From the NCBI RefSeq assembly GCF_001550095.1, contig NZ_LRUC01000004.1:1-64000 (forward strand): a stretch of DNA of 64,000 nucleotides, in the 5' to 3' direction. Positions 21,059 to 29,567 of this stretch are shown here, in pieces. The stretch's first letter is position 1, and the number at the start of each line of letters is the position of its first letter. The translations under genes were made by a program, and so were the position numbers. A model generated the notes under the pieces. That model did no database searches and was not told the DNA's origin. It worked only from the letters and a program-made list of their open reading frames with translations. The stretch comes from Celeribacter ethanolicus. GTDB lineage: Bacteria; Pseudomonadota; Alphaproteobacteria; Rhodobacterales; Rhodobacteraceae.

Positions 21059-21976
21059 TTGGCCAGAGACAAAGGCACAGCGGATGAGTATGTCCGCCCG
21101 ATCCGGCGTTTGCTGATCGGGATTCTTTTGCTGTGCCTCATCGGTCTCTTCATCCTCTGGCGGATCGACAGCCCGCGCGTCGAACGACTGCGCGCCAATC
21201 TTGTCGACAGGTTCGTGCCCTCGATGGAATGGGCTTTGGTGCCGGTCACCAAAACCATCGGTATGATCGAGAATTTCCAGAGCTATCAACGGCTTTATGA
21301 CCAGAACCAGGAGCTGCGCAACGAATTGCGCCAAATGCAGGCCTGGAAAGAAGCTGCGCTTCAGCTCGAACAGAAAAACGCCAAGCTGCTTGATCTCAAC
21401 AATGTCCGCCTCGACCCGCGCTACACCTATGTGACCGGCGTGGTGATGGCCGACAGCGGCTCGCCGTTTCGTCAGTCCGTGCTTCTGAACGTCGGCGCGC
21501 GCGACGGCATCGTCGACGGCTGGGCCACGATGGACGGCATCGGCCTTGTCGGGCGCATCTCCGGCGTCGGCCAGAACACCGCGCGGGTGATTCTCCTGAC
21601 CGACAGCAATTCGCGCCTGCCGGTGACGATCCAGCCCTCCGGCCAACGTGCGATCCTGTCGGGCGACAACTCGATCCGCCCCTCGCTCGATTTCATCGAG
21701 ACGCCCGAGCTGGTCCGCCCCGGCGACCGGGTGATTTCCTCGGGCGATGGTGGCGTCTTCCCGCCGGGCATCCTGATCGGTCAGGTCGCGAAAGGCCCGG
21801 ACCGCCGGTTGCGCGTGGTGCTTGCCGCCGATTACGAGCGTCTCGACTACCTGCGCGTGCTGCGCACCCACGAAAGCGAACGGATCACCGATCCCGGCGC
21901 GCTGATCCTGCCCGACGGCACCCCGGAAGCAGAGGTCCCGGCGCTCGAAACGGGAGCGGAGGCTGGCGATGGTTGA
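21059..21976 (+). CDS. mreC: Rod shape-determining protein MreC
   Basis: The 305-residue bitopic protein has a single membrane span (residues about 18-35), a coiled-coil (about 70-105, rich in Q/E/L) and a periplasmic double beta-barrel. It links MreB to PBP2 in the elongasome. The start is TTG 21059 with GAGAGGA upstream; no ATG lies at a suitable place. Its stop overlaps mreD by eight bases, indicating coupling. Confidence 0.93.
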   Translation: MARDKGTADEYVRPIRRLLIGILLLCLIGLFILWRIDSPRVERLRANLVDRFVPSMEWALVPVTKTIGMIENFQSYQRLYDQNQELRNELRQMQAWKEAALQLEQKNAKLLDLNNVRLDPRYTYVTGVVMADSGSPFRQSVLLNVGARDGIVDGWATMDGIGLVGRISGVGQNTARVILLTDSNSRLPVTIQPSGQRAILSGDNSIRPSLDFIETPELVRPGDRVISSGDGGVFPPGILIGQVAKGPDRRLRVVLAADYERLDYLRVLRTHESERITDPGALILPDGTPEAEVPALETGAEAGDG

Positions 21977-22508
21977 TCCCCGCACCGTCCGCACCCTGTC
22001 GTTTCGTGCGGGCTACCTGCTCGTCGCCTTCATTGCCGCGTTCTTCTACCTTTTGCCGATCGAGGTCGGCGCGGGGCATTGGCCCGGGCCGGACCTGATC
22101 CTGTCGGTGGCCTTCGCCTGGGTGCTGCGCCGCCCGGATTACGTGCCCGTCTTCCTCTTCGCCCCCGTCATGCTGATGGCCGATTTCATCTTTCTGCGCC
22201 CGCCGGGGCTCTGGACCCTGCTCGCCGTTCTCGGTCTCGAATTCCTGCGCCGCCGCGAAGTCACCTCGCGCGACATGCCCTTTGCCGTCGAATGGATGAT
22301 GGTCGGCGGCGTGATGTTGGCCATGGGCGTGTTGAACCGGCTGGTCCTTGCCATTTTCATGGTCGACCAGACTTCTCTGGGCCTTGCGCTCATGGGCTTG
22401 CTTTCCACCCTCCTGAGCTATCCCGTGGTGGTGCTGATCTCGCAATTCCTGCTTGGCATCACGAAAATCAGCCCCTCCGAGGCGGATGAAATGAGGTATG
22501 CGCGATGA
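21969..22508 (+). CDS. mreD: Rod shape-determining protein MreD
   Basis: The 179-residue protein is almost wholly hydrophobic with about five membrane spans, as usual for MreD. It carries W-P-D/G-P-D-L-I-L near residue 38-45. It overlaps mreC by eight and mrdA by four bases, so the three genes are translationally linked. Confidence 0.92.
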   Translation: MVDPRTVRTLSFRAGYLLVAFIAAFFYLLPIEVGAGHWPGPDLILSVAFAWVLRRPDYVPVFLFAPVMLMADFIFLRPPGLWTLLAVLGLEFLRRREVTSRDMPFAVEWMMVGGVMLAMGVLNRLVLAIFMVDQTSLGLALMGLLSTLLSYPVVVLISQFLLGITKISPSEADEMRYAR

Positions 22509-24424
22509 AACGGACACCCACGGAAACCGCTGCCTCCACCCGCAGGATCAGCCGCCGTGCGCTGTTCCTCGGCGGCTCGCAACTGGCCTTCATGGGCATT
22601 CTCGGCCTGCGCATGCGTTACATGCAGGTCGAACAAGCCGATGAATTCCGTCTTCTGGCCGAGGAAAACCGCATCCGCGACTTCCTCCTCGCCCCTGCCC
22701 GCGGTCTGATCTACGACCGCAGCGGCACGCTTCTCGCCGAAAACGAACAGACCTTCCGCGTGGTGATCCGCAAGGAGGACGCGGCCGAGCTGGATGCCGT
22801 TTTAATGAAGCTCGAAGAGCTGATCGGCATCACGCCGGAGGATCAGGCCCGCGTGCGCAAGGAACTCAAGGATGCCGGTCCCTCCGCCCCCGTGATCATC
22901 GCCGACCGTCTGAGCTGGGAAGCCTTCTCGCTGGTCTCCGCCAATGGCCCCGCGCTTCCGGGCGTGACCCCGGAAGTCGGGCTCTCGCGCTATTATCCGT
23001 TGCACGAGGATTTCGCCCATCTCGTCGGCTATGTCGGCCCGGTGTCGAGCTATGACATTTCCAAGATGGAAACTGTCGATCCGCTCTACAAGATCCCGAA
23101 ATTCCAGCTCGGCAAATTCGGCGTCGAGGCAAAACTCGAAGACGTTCTGAAAGGCAAGGCTGGGCTCCGCCGCGTCGAACAGAACGCCTATGGCCGGATC
23201 ATCCGCGAGCTCGACCGTCAGGAAGGCCAGCCCGGCAACAACATCCAGCTCACCGTCGATCACAAGGTGCAGAATTTTATCCACGCACGTCTGGGCGGCG
23301 AGAGTGCTGCCGCCGTGGTGATCGACGTGGAAACCGGCGACATCATCGCCGCCGCCTCCAACCCTGCCTATGATCCGAACCTCTTCGTCCGCGGGATTTC
23401 CTCGGCCGATTACAAGGCGCTCCTGGAAAACGACCACCGCCCGCTGCCCGCCAAGTCGGTGCAAGGCTCCTACCCGCCCGGCTCCACCTTCAAGATGGTC
23501 ACGGCACTCGCAGCCCTCGACAGCGGCACCGTCACGCCCGAGGAAACCGTGCGCTGCCCCGGCTATGTCGAGGTCGGCGGGCGGCGGTTCCATTGCTGGA
23601 AACGCGCGGGCCATGGCAACCTCAACCTTGTAGGTTCCCTGCGCCATTCCTGCGACGTCTATTATTATGAGATGGCCCAGCGCACCGGCATCGACAAGAT
23701 CGCCGAAATGGGCCGCAAACTCGGCCTCGGGCAGGAATACGACCTGCCGCTTTCGGGGATCAATTCCGGCCTGATGCCCGACAAGCAATGGAAACTCGCG
23801 AAACGCGGTGCCGAATGGGTGGTGGGCGACAGCCTCAACGCCGCCATCGGACAGGGCTTCGTTCTGGCGACCCCGCTGCAACTCGCGGTGATGACCGCAC
23901 GCCTTGCCACCAACCGCGAGATCGTGCCCCGCATCGTGAAATCCATCGACGGGGTCGAACAGCCGGTGCTGGGCGGAGGGCCTCTTGAGCTCAACGAAAA
24001 CATGCTGCGCGCGGTGCGTCAGGGCATGTATGAGGTGTTGAACTCCAACCGCGGCACCGCCTTTGCCTCGCGCATCGCCAATGAAAGCCTGCGCATGGCG
24101 GGCAAGACCGGCACCTCGCAGGTCCGCTCCACCGTGGTGAACAACAAGCAAGTGCCCTGGGAACAGCGCGACCATGCGCTTTTCGTCGCCTTCGCCCCCT
24201 ATGACAAGCCGCGCTATGCGGTGTCCGTCGTGGTCGAACATGGCGGTGGTGGCTCCTCCGTCGCCGCCCCCATCGCCCGTGACGTCATGCTGTTCTCGCT
24301 CCACGGCGCGGTGCCGCCGCTGTCGGATTATCCCTCGGCGCAACAGAACACGATCCGCGAACGCTTCCGCGCCCTGCCTCTGATCGGCAATGACGCGGAG
24401 CGCGACGAGAGAAGCCAGGCGTGA
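22505..24424 (+). CDS. mrdA: Penicillin-binding protein 2, elongasome transpeptidase
   Basis: The 639-residue class B penicillin-binding protein cross-links peptidoglycan in the lateral wall. It has an N-terminal anchor (about 19-40), a dimerisation domain and a transpeptidase domain. The active-site serine is Ser327 in S-T-F-K, the S-x-N-type motif is S-C-D near 382, and K-T-G-T occurs near 535. It starts in an ATGA overlap with mreD. Length is typical for MrdA. Confidence 0.97.
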   Translation: MKRTPTETAASTRRISRRALFLGGSQLAFMGILGLRMRYMQVEQADEFRLLAEENRIRDFLLAPARGLIYDRSGTLLAENEQTFRVVIRKEDAAELDAVLMKLEELIGITPEDQARVRKELKDAGPSAPVIIADRLSWEAFSLVSANGPALPGVTPEVGLSRYYPLHEDFAHLVGYVGPVSSYDISKMETVDPLYKIPKFQLGKFGVEAKLEDVLKGKAGLRRVEQNAYGRIIRELDRQEGQPGNNIQLTVDHKVQNFIHARLGGESAAAVVIDVETGDIIAAASNPAYDPNLFVRGISSADYKALLENDHRPLPAKSVQGSYPPGSTFKMVTALAALDSGTVTPEETVRCPGYVEVGGRRFHCWKRAGHGNLNLVGSLRHSCDVYYYEMAQRTGIDKIAEMGRKLGLGQEYDLPLSGINSGLMPDKQWKLAKRGAEWVVGDSLNAAIGQGFVLATPLQLAVMTARLATNREIVPRIVKSIDGVEQPVLGGGPLELNENMLRAVRQGMYEVLNSNRGTAFASRIANESLRMAGKTGTSQVRSTVVNNKQVPWEQRDHALFVAFAPYDKPRYAVSVVVEHGGGGSSVAAPIARDVMLFSLHGAVPPLSDYPSAQQNTIRERFRALPLIGNDAERDERSQA

Positions 24425-24434
24425 GGATGAGGAC

Positions 24435-25583
24435 GTGAGCTATCTCGAAAGCAATCTCAAGACCGTCCCCACCGGCCTCTCGAAGGTGCTCTATCTCAAC
24501 TGGGCGCTGGTGCTGCTGCTCTCTGCCGTCGCCTCCGTCGGGTTCCTGATGCTCTACTCCAACGCCGGAGGGTCCTTCCAGCCCTGGGCAGAACCGCAGA
24601 TGAAGCGTTTCGCCCTAGGCATGGTCGCCATGTTCATGATCGCCATGGTGCCGATCTGGTTCTGGCGCAATATCGCGGGGGTGGCTTATATCGTCTCCTT
24701 CATGCTTTTGATTTTCGTGGAGTTTTTCGGCCATGTCGGCATGGGGGCACAGCGTTGGATCGACCTGGGCTTCATGAAGCTCCAGCCTTCCGAACTGATG
24801 AAAATCTCTCTCGTCATGCTGCTCGCGGCCTATTACGACTGGTTGCCGATGGACAAGGTCTCCCGCCCGCTCTGGGTCGCCATTCCGGTCATCCTGATCC
24901 TCGTCCCGACCTTTCTGGTTCTGAAACAACCCGATCTCGGCACCTCGATCCTGTTGCTCGCAGGCGGGGCCATCGTGATGTTCGCAGCCGGCGTGAGCTG
25001 GTGGTATTTCGGGGCTGTGGTGGCCATGGCCGCAGGTCTGATCAGCGCCGTCTTCATGTCACGCGGCACCTCTTGGCAGCTTTTGAAAGACTATCAGTTC
25101 CGCCGCATCGACACCTTCCTAGATCCCTCGACCGACCCCTTGGGCGCAGGCTATCACATCACCCAGGCGAAGATCGCGCTTGGCTCCGGCGGCTGGACCG
25201 GGCGCGGCTTCATGCAGGGCACACAAAGCCGTCTCAACTTCCTGCCCGAGAAGCACACCGATTTCATCTTCACCACTCTGGCGGAAGAATTCGGCTTCAT
25301 CGGCGGCTTCTCCCTTCTGGCGCTCTATGCCGGGATCATCGTCTTTTGTCTGATCTCCGCGATGAACAACAAAGACCGCTTCGGCGCGCTCGTCACCATC
25401 GGCATCGCGGCGACGTTCTTTTTCTTCTTCGCGGTCAACATGTCGATGGTCATGGGGCTGATGCCGGTCGTCGGCGTACCCCTGCCGCTGGTATCCTACG
25501 GTGGCTCGGCCATGCTCGTGCTGCTCGCCGCCTTCGGCATCGTGCAATCCGCCCATATTCATCGCCCGAGAGGGAAACGCTGA
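24435..25583 (+). CDS. rodA: Rod shape-determining glycosyltransferase RodA
   Basis: The 382-residue SEDS-family enzyme polymerises lipid II with PBP2. Ten membrane spans are suggested by the hydrophobicity, and the family segments Q-R-W-I-D-L-G near 112 and G-L-M-P-V-V-G-V-P-L-P-L-V-S-Y-G-G-S near 345 are clear. GTG 24435 is preferred over the earlier ATG 24390, because GAGGATGAGGAC lies directly upstream and the N-terminus is then of normal length. Confidence 0.95.
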   Translation: MSYLESNLKTVPTGLSKVLYLNWALVLLLSAVASVGFLMLYSNAGGSFQPWAEPQMKRFALGMVAMFMIAMVPIWFWRNIAGVAYIVSFMLLIFVEFFGHVGMGAQRWIDLGFMKLQPSELMKISLVMLLAAYYDWLPMDKVSRPLWVAIPVILILVPTFLVLKQPDLGTSILLLAGGAIVMFAAGVSWWYFGAVVAMAAGLISAVFMSRGTSWQLLKDYQFRRIDTFLDPSTDPLGAGYHITQAKIALGSGGWTGRGFMQGTQSRLNFLPEKHTDFIFTTLAEEFGFIGGFSLLALYAGIIVFCLISAMNNKDRFGALVTIGIAATFFFFFAVNMSMVMGLMPVVGVPLPLVSYGGSAMLVLLAAFGIVQSAHIHRPRGKR

Positions 25584-25585
25584 CC

Positions 25586-26518
25586 ATGAGCCTGACGATC
25601 CTTTTCTCCGCCCCGGACCGGCTCTGGCCCGCCTATTCGGAGGCTCTCCCCAAGGCCTTTGACGCCGCAGGCATCGACGCGCATCTGACGCGCGAGACCG
25701 ATCCCGAGACGGTCGATTACATCGTCTACGCCCCCAACGACGCCTTACGCGACTTCACCCCCTTCATCCGCACCAGGGCCGTATTGAGCCTCTGGGCCGG
25801 GGTCGAGAAAATCGCACCCAACACCACCCTGACCCAGCCCCTGTGCCGCATGGTCGACACCGGTCTGGCGCTCGGCATGCGCGATTACGTCGTGGGTCAT
25901 GTGATGCGTCATCATCTCGGAATGGATCGGCATATCCACGGCCTCAGCGGTGTCTGGGATCAGACCACGCCGCCGCTCGCCCGTGACCGTAAGGTCACCG
26001 TTTTGGGCATGGGCGAGCTGGGCCGCACCTGCGCCGACGCACTCTCGGGCCTCGGCTTCGATGTTACCGGCTGGTCGCGTCGCCCGAAAGACGTGCCCGG
26101 CATCACCAGCCTCTCCGGCCCGGACGGGTTGCAAAAGGCCCTTTCGACCGCCGAGATTCTCGTACTGCTGTTGCCCGACACAAGTCAGACGCAAAGCATA
26201 CTGAATGCCGTCACGCTAAATCGCCTCCCGAAAGGCGCCATGATCGTCAATCCGGGGCGCGGCACGCTGATCGACGACACTGCCCTTCTGGCCGCCCTCG
26301 ACAGTGGCCGGATCGCTCACGCGACCCTCGACGTTTTCCGCACCGAACCTTTGCCCGAGGATCACCCCTACTGGTCGCATCCCAAGGTCACAGTCACGCC
26401 GCATATCGCCGCCGAAACGCGGCCCGCTACCGCGTCTGAAGTGATCGCCGAAAACATCCGGCGCGGCGAAGCGGGGGAGCCCTTTCTGCATCTCGTCGAT
26501 CGCAGCGCAGGCTACTGA
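25586..26518 (+). CDS. 2-hydroxyacid dehydrogenase, GhrA-like
   Basis: The 310-residue enzyme is an NAD(P)H-dependent glyoxylate/hydroxypyruvate reductase type. It has the nucleotide loop G-M-G-E-L-G near 142-147, the N-P-G-R-G-T motif with the catalytic-region arginine near 219, the glutamate in D-V-F-R-T-E-P-L-P near 252, and the histidine in T-P-H-I-A-A near 272. It starts three bases after the rodA stop, so it travels with the cell-wall operon. A metabolic link to wall synthesis is not known; co-transcription may be incidental. Confidence 0.9.
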   Translation: MSLTILFSAPDRLWPAYSEALPKAFDAAGIDAHLTRETDPETVDYIVYAPNDALRDFTPFIRTRAVLSLWAGVEKIAPNTTLTQPLCRMVDTGLALGMRDYVVGHVMRHHLGMDRHIHGLSGVWDQTTPPLARDRKVTVLGMGELGRTCADALSGLGFDVTGWSRRPKDVPGITSLSGPDGLQKALSTAEILVLLLPDTSQTQSILNAVTLNRLPKGAMIVNPGRGTLIDDTALLAALDSGRIAHATLDVFRTEPLPEDHPYWSHPKVTVTPHIAAETRPATASEVIAENIRRGEAGEPFLHLVDRSAGY

Positions 26519-26543
26519 CCCCAAAATTACCGCAGCCCCGCCC

Positions 26544-26567
26544 GTTTCCTTTGCTGCGAAAATACTC
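26544..26567. repeat. GAGTATTTT-family intergenic repeat, single copy
   Basis: The 24 bases read (minus strand) GAGTATTTTCGCAGCAAAGGAAAC, nearly the same as the arms of the inverted pair at 53458-53535. It lies between two convergent genes, just after a stop codon, as the other copies do. Confidence 0.6.
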
Positions 26568-26571
26568 GGCC

Positions 26572-27375
26572 TCACCGCAGGATCGGCGGCGCATTCGGGT
26601 CCATGCCCGGCGCGGAGGGGCCGTTGGTCTCGAACGGTTCCGGCTCCGGCAAATCAAACCGCAACCCGAACCGTGCCAGAGACGCACAGACCGGATCGGA
26701 GGATTTGAAGAACGCCACATCGAGCGCCCCTGCCTCGATCCCGGAGAAGATCAAAGCTTCAGACACAAGACGCGCCAGAGCCGTCTCGGCTCCCGGAATT
26801 TGATCCACGAAAGCAAGGAGATGCGAGCGCACCCCGTCTTCGTATTTCACCCCGGCCAGATAACAGAGCTTCGCCAAGCCCCCCGCAATCGCAAGCTTGG
26901 CGTCGAGCGCGGTTATCAGAAGCTCCGGCAAACCGGCGGGCGGGAAGACCTCTTCGGCCTTGCCGTGCGTCTCAACCGGGGCATTGCCCAGCGTCGCATG
27001 CAGCCAGTCGACCGCCTCTCCCGGCAAGAGCATCTCGGAAGGCGCCACAGACAGATTCAGCCCAAGCCCATAACCCGATCCGGTCAGCATCTCCGCCAGA
27101 ACCCGCCCCGACATCGCCGCATAGGGCGCATGGCCCGCGAATTCCGCAAGACGCTGCTCGCGGTCGAAGGCAAGGACAAAGCTGTTCTCTTCAACGGGAA
27201 ACACCCGTGGCGAGATCGGCCCCTCGCCGTCATGTTCCTCTTCGAGCAACAGGAACCATTCGCCATCCGCCACCCGTTCAAAAAACCTGAGACGGGCGTT
27301 GTCGTCATCCGGTGCAGCCTGCATGGCGGCATGGGCGAGGTCGACAGGCGTTTGATCTGGCGTGTGTTCGGTCAT
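26572..27375 (-). CDS. SseB-family protein
   Basis: The 267-residue soluble protein has the SseB N-terminal domain: R-L-R-F-F-E-R-V-A-D-G-E-W-F-L-L-L near residue 26-42, a P-R-V-F-P-V-E strand and an A-M-S-G-R-V-L-A-E-M segment. The family was named after enhanced serine sensitivity in E. coli, and its biochemical role is unclear. ATG 27375 is chosen with the following M-T-E-H; the longer frame lacks a family match. It ends convergent with the dehydrogenase. Nine bases separate it from the next upstream gene. Confidence 0.8.
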   Translation of the reverse strand: MTEHTPDQTPVDLAHAAMQAAPDDDNARLRFFERVADGEWFLLLEEEHDGEGPISPRVFPVEENSFVLAFDREQRLAEFAGHAPYAAMSGRVLAEMLTGSGYGLGLNLSVAPSEMLLPGEAVDWLHATLGNAPVETHGKAEEVFPPAGLPELLITALDAKLAIAGGLAKLCYLAGVKYEDGVRSHLLAFVDQIPGAETALARLVSEALIFSGIEAGALDVAFFKSSDPVCASLARFGLRFDLPEPEPFETNGPSAPGMDPNAPPILR

Positions 27376-27383
27376 GGTCTCTC

Positions 27384-27962
27384 TCACAACAAGTCCCGGA
27401 TCCGGGCACGCAGCTCCGGCAGGAGCTCGGCTTCGAACCACGGATTTTTCTTAAGCCAAGCCGTATTGCGCCAGGACGGATGAGGCAAGGGAAAGAGACG
27501 CGGCGCATGCGCACGCCAGCCTTGCACTGCCTCGGTCAAACTGCCCTTGTGCCCGGTGTGATAGCGGATCGCATGCAGGCCGACCGGCACAATCAGGTCC
27601 AGATCGCCAAGCTCCGCCATCACCCTGTCATGCCAGGTCTCACGACAGATCAAGGGCGGCGGAATGTCCGCGCCTTTCGCGTCATAGCCCGGAAAACAAA
27701 ACCCCATCGGCACGATGGCGATCCGGTCGCGGTCATAGAATGTCGCCTCATCCAGCCCGAGCCACGCGCGCAGCCGGTCGCCCGAGGGATCGGTAAAGGG
27801 CCGCCCGCTCTCATGCACCCGCGCGCCGGGGGCTTGGCCCGCGATCAGGATGCGTGCCGAAGGACGGAACCACACCACCGGGCGCGGCGCGTGATGCGTC
27901 GCGGTGGCGGCGAACTGCCCGGCGCAGAGGCGGCAGGCAGAAATGTCATCGGCAAGACTCAT
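27384..27962 (-). CDS. Uracil-DNA glycosylase-family protein
   Basis: The 192-residue protein belongs to the uracil-DNA glycosylase superfamily. Motif I is seen as G-Q-A-P-G-A-R-V-H near residue 42-50 and motif II as P-L-P-H-P-S-W-R-N near 158-166. The C-x2-C of the N-terminal S-A-C-R-L-C is present, but the four-cysteine iron-sulfur set of family 4 enzymes is incomplete, so it is likely a smaller divergent group. It would excise damaged bases, but activity is not proven for this subgroup. Eight bases separate its stop from the downstream SseB-like gene, so it is the first gene of a two-gene unit. Confidence 0.85.
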   Translation of the reverse strand: MSLADDISACRLCAGQFAATATHHAPRPVVWFRPSARILIAGQAPGARVHESGRPFTDPSGDRLRAWLGLDEATFYDRDRIAIVPMGFCFPGYDAKGADIPPPLICRETWHDRVMAELGDLDLIVPVGLHAIRYHTGHKGSLTEAVQGWRAHAPRLFPLPHPSWRNTAWLKKNPWFEAELLPELRARIRDLL

Positions 27963-27998
27963 GGAATGGTTCTAACGCGCGAGATTGAAAAAGGCCAC

Positions 27999-28027
27999 TT
28001 GACTCATTTCTATATTTTTAGAAATAT
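27999..28027 (+). promoter_or_regulatory. arsR-type promoter with internal operator
   Basis: TTGACT (27999-28004) and AAATAT (28022-28027) are 17 bases apart. The spacer contains the perfect dyad ATTTCTA-TATTTT-TAGAAAT (28006-28025), which overlaps the -10 box. This suits autorepression by the ArsR-family protein encoded 25 bases downstream. Confidence 0.7.
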
Positions 28028-28051
28028 CAAAATGAATCACAGGAGACCGAC

Positions 28052-28432
28052 ATGAGCCTTCTTCCTTTCGACGACATCACTCTGGCCGAGGCGGCCAGCA
28101 CCTTTGCCGCCCTCGGCTCCGAACAGCGACTTCTGGTGCTGCGCGCGCTGGTGCGGGCGGGCCCGAAGGGTCTGACCATCGGTGAGCTGGGCGCACGCAC
28201 CGGCATCACCGGCGCGACGCTCACCCACCACATGAAAACACTGGCCGCCACGAAGCTTGCCAAGCAGGAAAAGCACGGCCGCTCGGTAATCTGCATCGCC
28301 GCCGATTATCGCGAGCTGGATACGCTGGTCTCCGCCCTGCTGTCCGAATGCTGCGCCGATTGCACGGACGACGCCTGCGCCCCGGACAGCCATTGCCACA
28401 GCGATCATCGCACAGGAGAGGATCATGACTGA
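28052..28432 (+). CDS. ArsR-family metal(loid)-responsive repressor
   Basis: The 126-residue winged-helix regulator has the helix-turn-helix G-A-R-T-G-I-T-G-A-T-L-T-H-H-M-K near residue 47-62. Its C-terminal tail is rich in metal ligands: Cys100, 101, 104, 109 and 115, and His114, 116, 119 and 125, plus Cys81. This suggests inducer binding at the tail rather than at the alpha-3 site. It overlaps the permease gene start by eight bases and probably represses both. The operator pattern differs from that of sqr, so it is not considered SqrR. Confidence 0.9.
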   Translation: MSLLPFDDITLAEAASTFAALGSEQRLLVLRALVRAGPKGLTIGELGARTGITGATLTHHMKTLAATKLAKQEKHGRSVICIAADYRELDTLVSALLSECCADCTDDACAPDSHCHSDHRTGEDHD

Positions 28433-29450
28433 GCTGACGCAAACCCCGCCCCGCCAGACCTCGCTCTGGAAGAAAACCGACAAGGCGCTTTTGCTCATCG
28501 CGCTCGTCTTACTCGCGGTTGCGCTCCTCGACCCCACGAACCTCTGGCCGACCCTGCGGTTCACAGCCCTTGCACTCGGGGCGGCAGCACCTTTCCTGTT
28601 GTTCGCCATCCTCGCGACCGCCTATGTGCAGGCCTCGGGTGCCGAGACGCTCTTGGCGCGGGCCTTCGAGGGCCGCGAGGTGCAGATGATCGTGGTCGCC
28701 GCACTCGTCGGCGGCATCTCCCCCTTCTGTTCCTGTCAGGTCATCCCCTTCATCGCCGCCTCGCTGGCGGTGGGCGTACCGCTCTCGGCGGTCATGGCTT
28801 TCTGGCTCGCCTCCCCTTTGATGGACCCGGCCATGTTCTTTGTGACAGCCGGCGAGCTGGGTGTGGATTTCGCCGTGGCAAAAACCGTGGCCGCCATCGG
28901 CATCGGCCTGATGGGCGGGTTTGGCGTCAAGCTCCTCGGCGGCACGGCACTGTTCTCCGACCCGCTCAAAGCCTTCAGCAAACCTTCCTGCTGCGCCAGC
29001 TCCGGCCTCCGGGGCACGCCGCTTTGGGCCTTCTGGCGGGACCGCGCGCGGATCGAGACGTTCAAATCGAGTTTTCTCAAAAACCTGATGTTCCTCGGAA
29101 AATGGATGCTCGTGGCCTATGCGCTCGAAAGCGTGATGCTGTCCTACCTGCCCGCCGACACGATCGCCTCCGTGATGGGCGGCGACGGCATGCGCCCGAT
29201 CATGATCGGCGCGCTGATCGGAGCGCCCGCCTATCTCAACGGCTTTGCCGCCGTGCCGCTGATGTCCGGGTTGATCTCGCAGGGCATGGCCGAGGGAGCC
29301 GCCATGTCCTTCATGGTGGCAGGTGGGATTTCCTGCATTCCGGCGGCTGTGGCGGTCTGGGCCCTGGTCAAACCACGCGTGTTTGCCGCCTATATCGGCT
29401 TCGCTCTTTTGGGAGCGGTTCTTGCCGGCATGATCTGGTCGGTTTTCTAA
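28425..29450 (+). CDS. ArsP/DUF318-type permease
   Basis: The 341-residue membrane protein has about eight spans and the F-C-S-C-Q motif (Cys102, Cys104) typical of the ArsP permease family, plus a Cys pair at 189-190 in the central loop. The family includes organoarsenical exporters. The overlapping ArsR gene with its cysteine-rich tail supports metalloid or thiophilic metal export. The exact substrate cannot be read from the sequence. Confidence 0.87.
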   Translation: MTELTQTPPRQTSLWKKTDKALLLIALVLLAVALLDPTNLWPTLRFTALALGAAAPFLLFAILATAYVQASGAETLLARAFEGREVQMIVVAALVGGISPFCSCQVIPFIAASLAVGVPLSAVMAFWLASPLMDPAMFFVTAGELGVDFAVAKTVAAIGIGLMGGFGVKLLGGTALFSDPLKAFSKPSCCASSGLRGTPLWAFWRDRARIETFKSSFLKNLMFLGKWMLVAYALESVMLSYLPADTIASVMGGDGMRPIMIGALIGAPAYLNGFAAVPLMSGLISQGMAEGAAMSFMVAGGISCIPAAVAVWALVKPRVFAAYIGFALLGAVLAGMIWSVF

Positions 29451-29567
29451 GCAAACCTTCGTGAAATCGCCCCGCGAGCGGGACCCAGCCCCCCGCTCGC
29501 GCTTGCCCTGTTGCCGCAGTTGCACTATTCCCGATCCGAACAGGGCAAGGGACCGGAGGGCACGGGC

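Noticed and set aside
24755-25585. Plus-strand frame continuous with the 2-hydroxyacid dehydrogenase
   Set aside because: The extension is an out-of-frame translation of rodA; the dehydrogenase starts at 25586.
28052-28432. This ArsR gene as the SqrR regulator of sqr
   Set aside because: Its operator (ATTTCTA-N6-TAGAAAT) differs from ATTC-N8-GAAT, and cysteine placement in the C-terminal tail does not match the SqrR pair.
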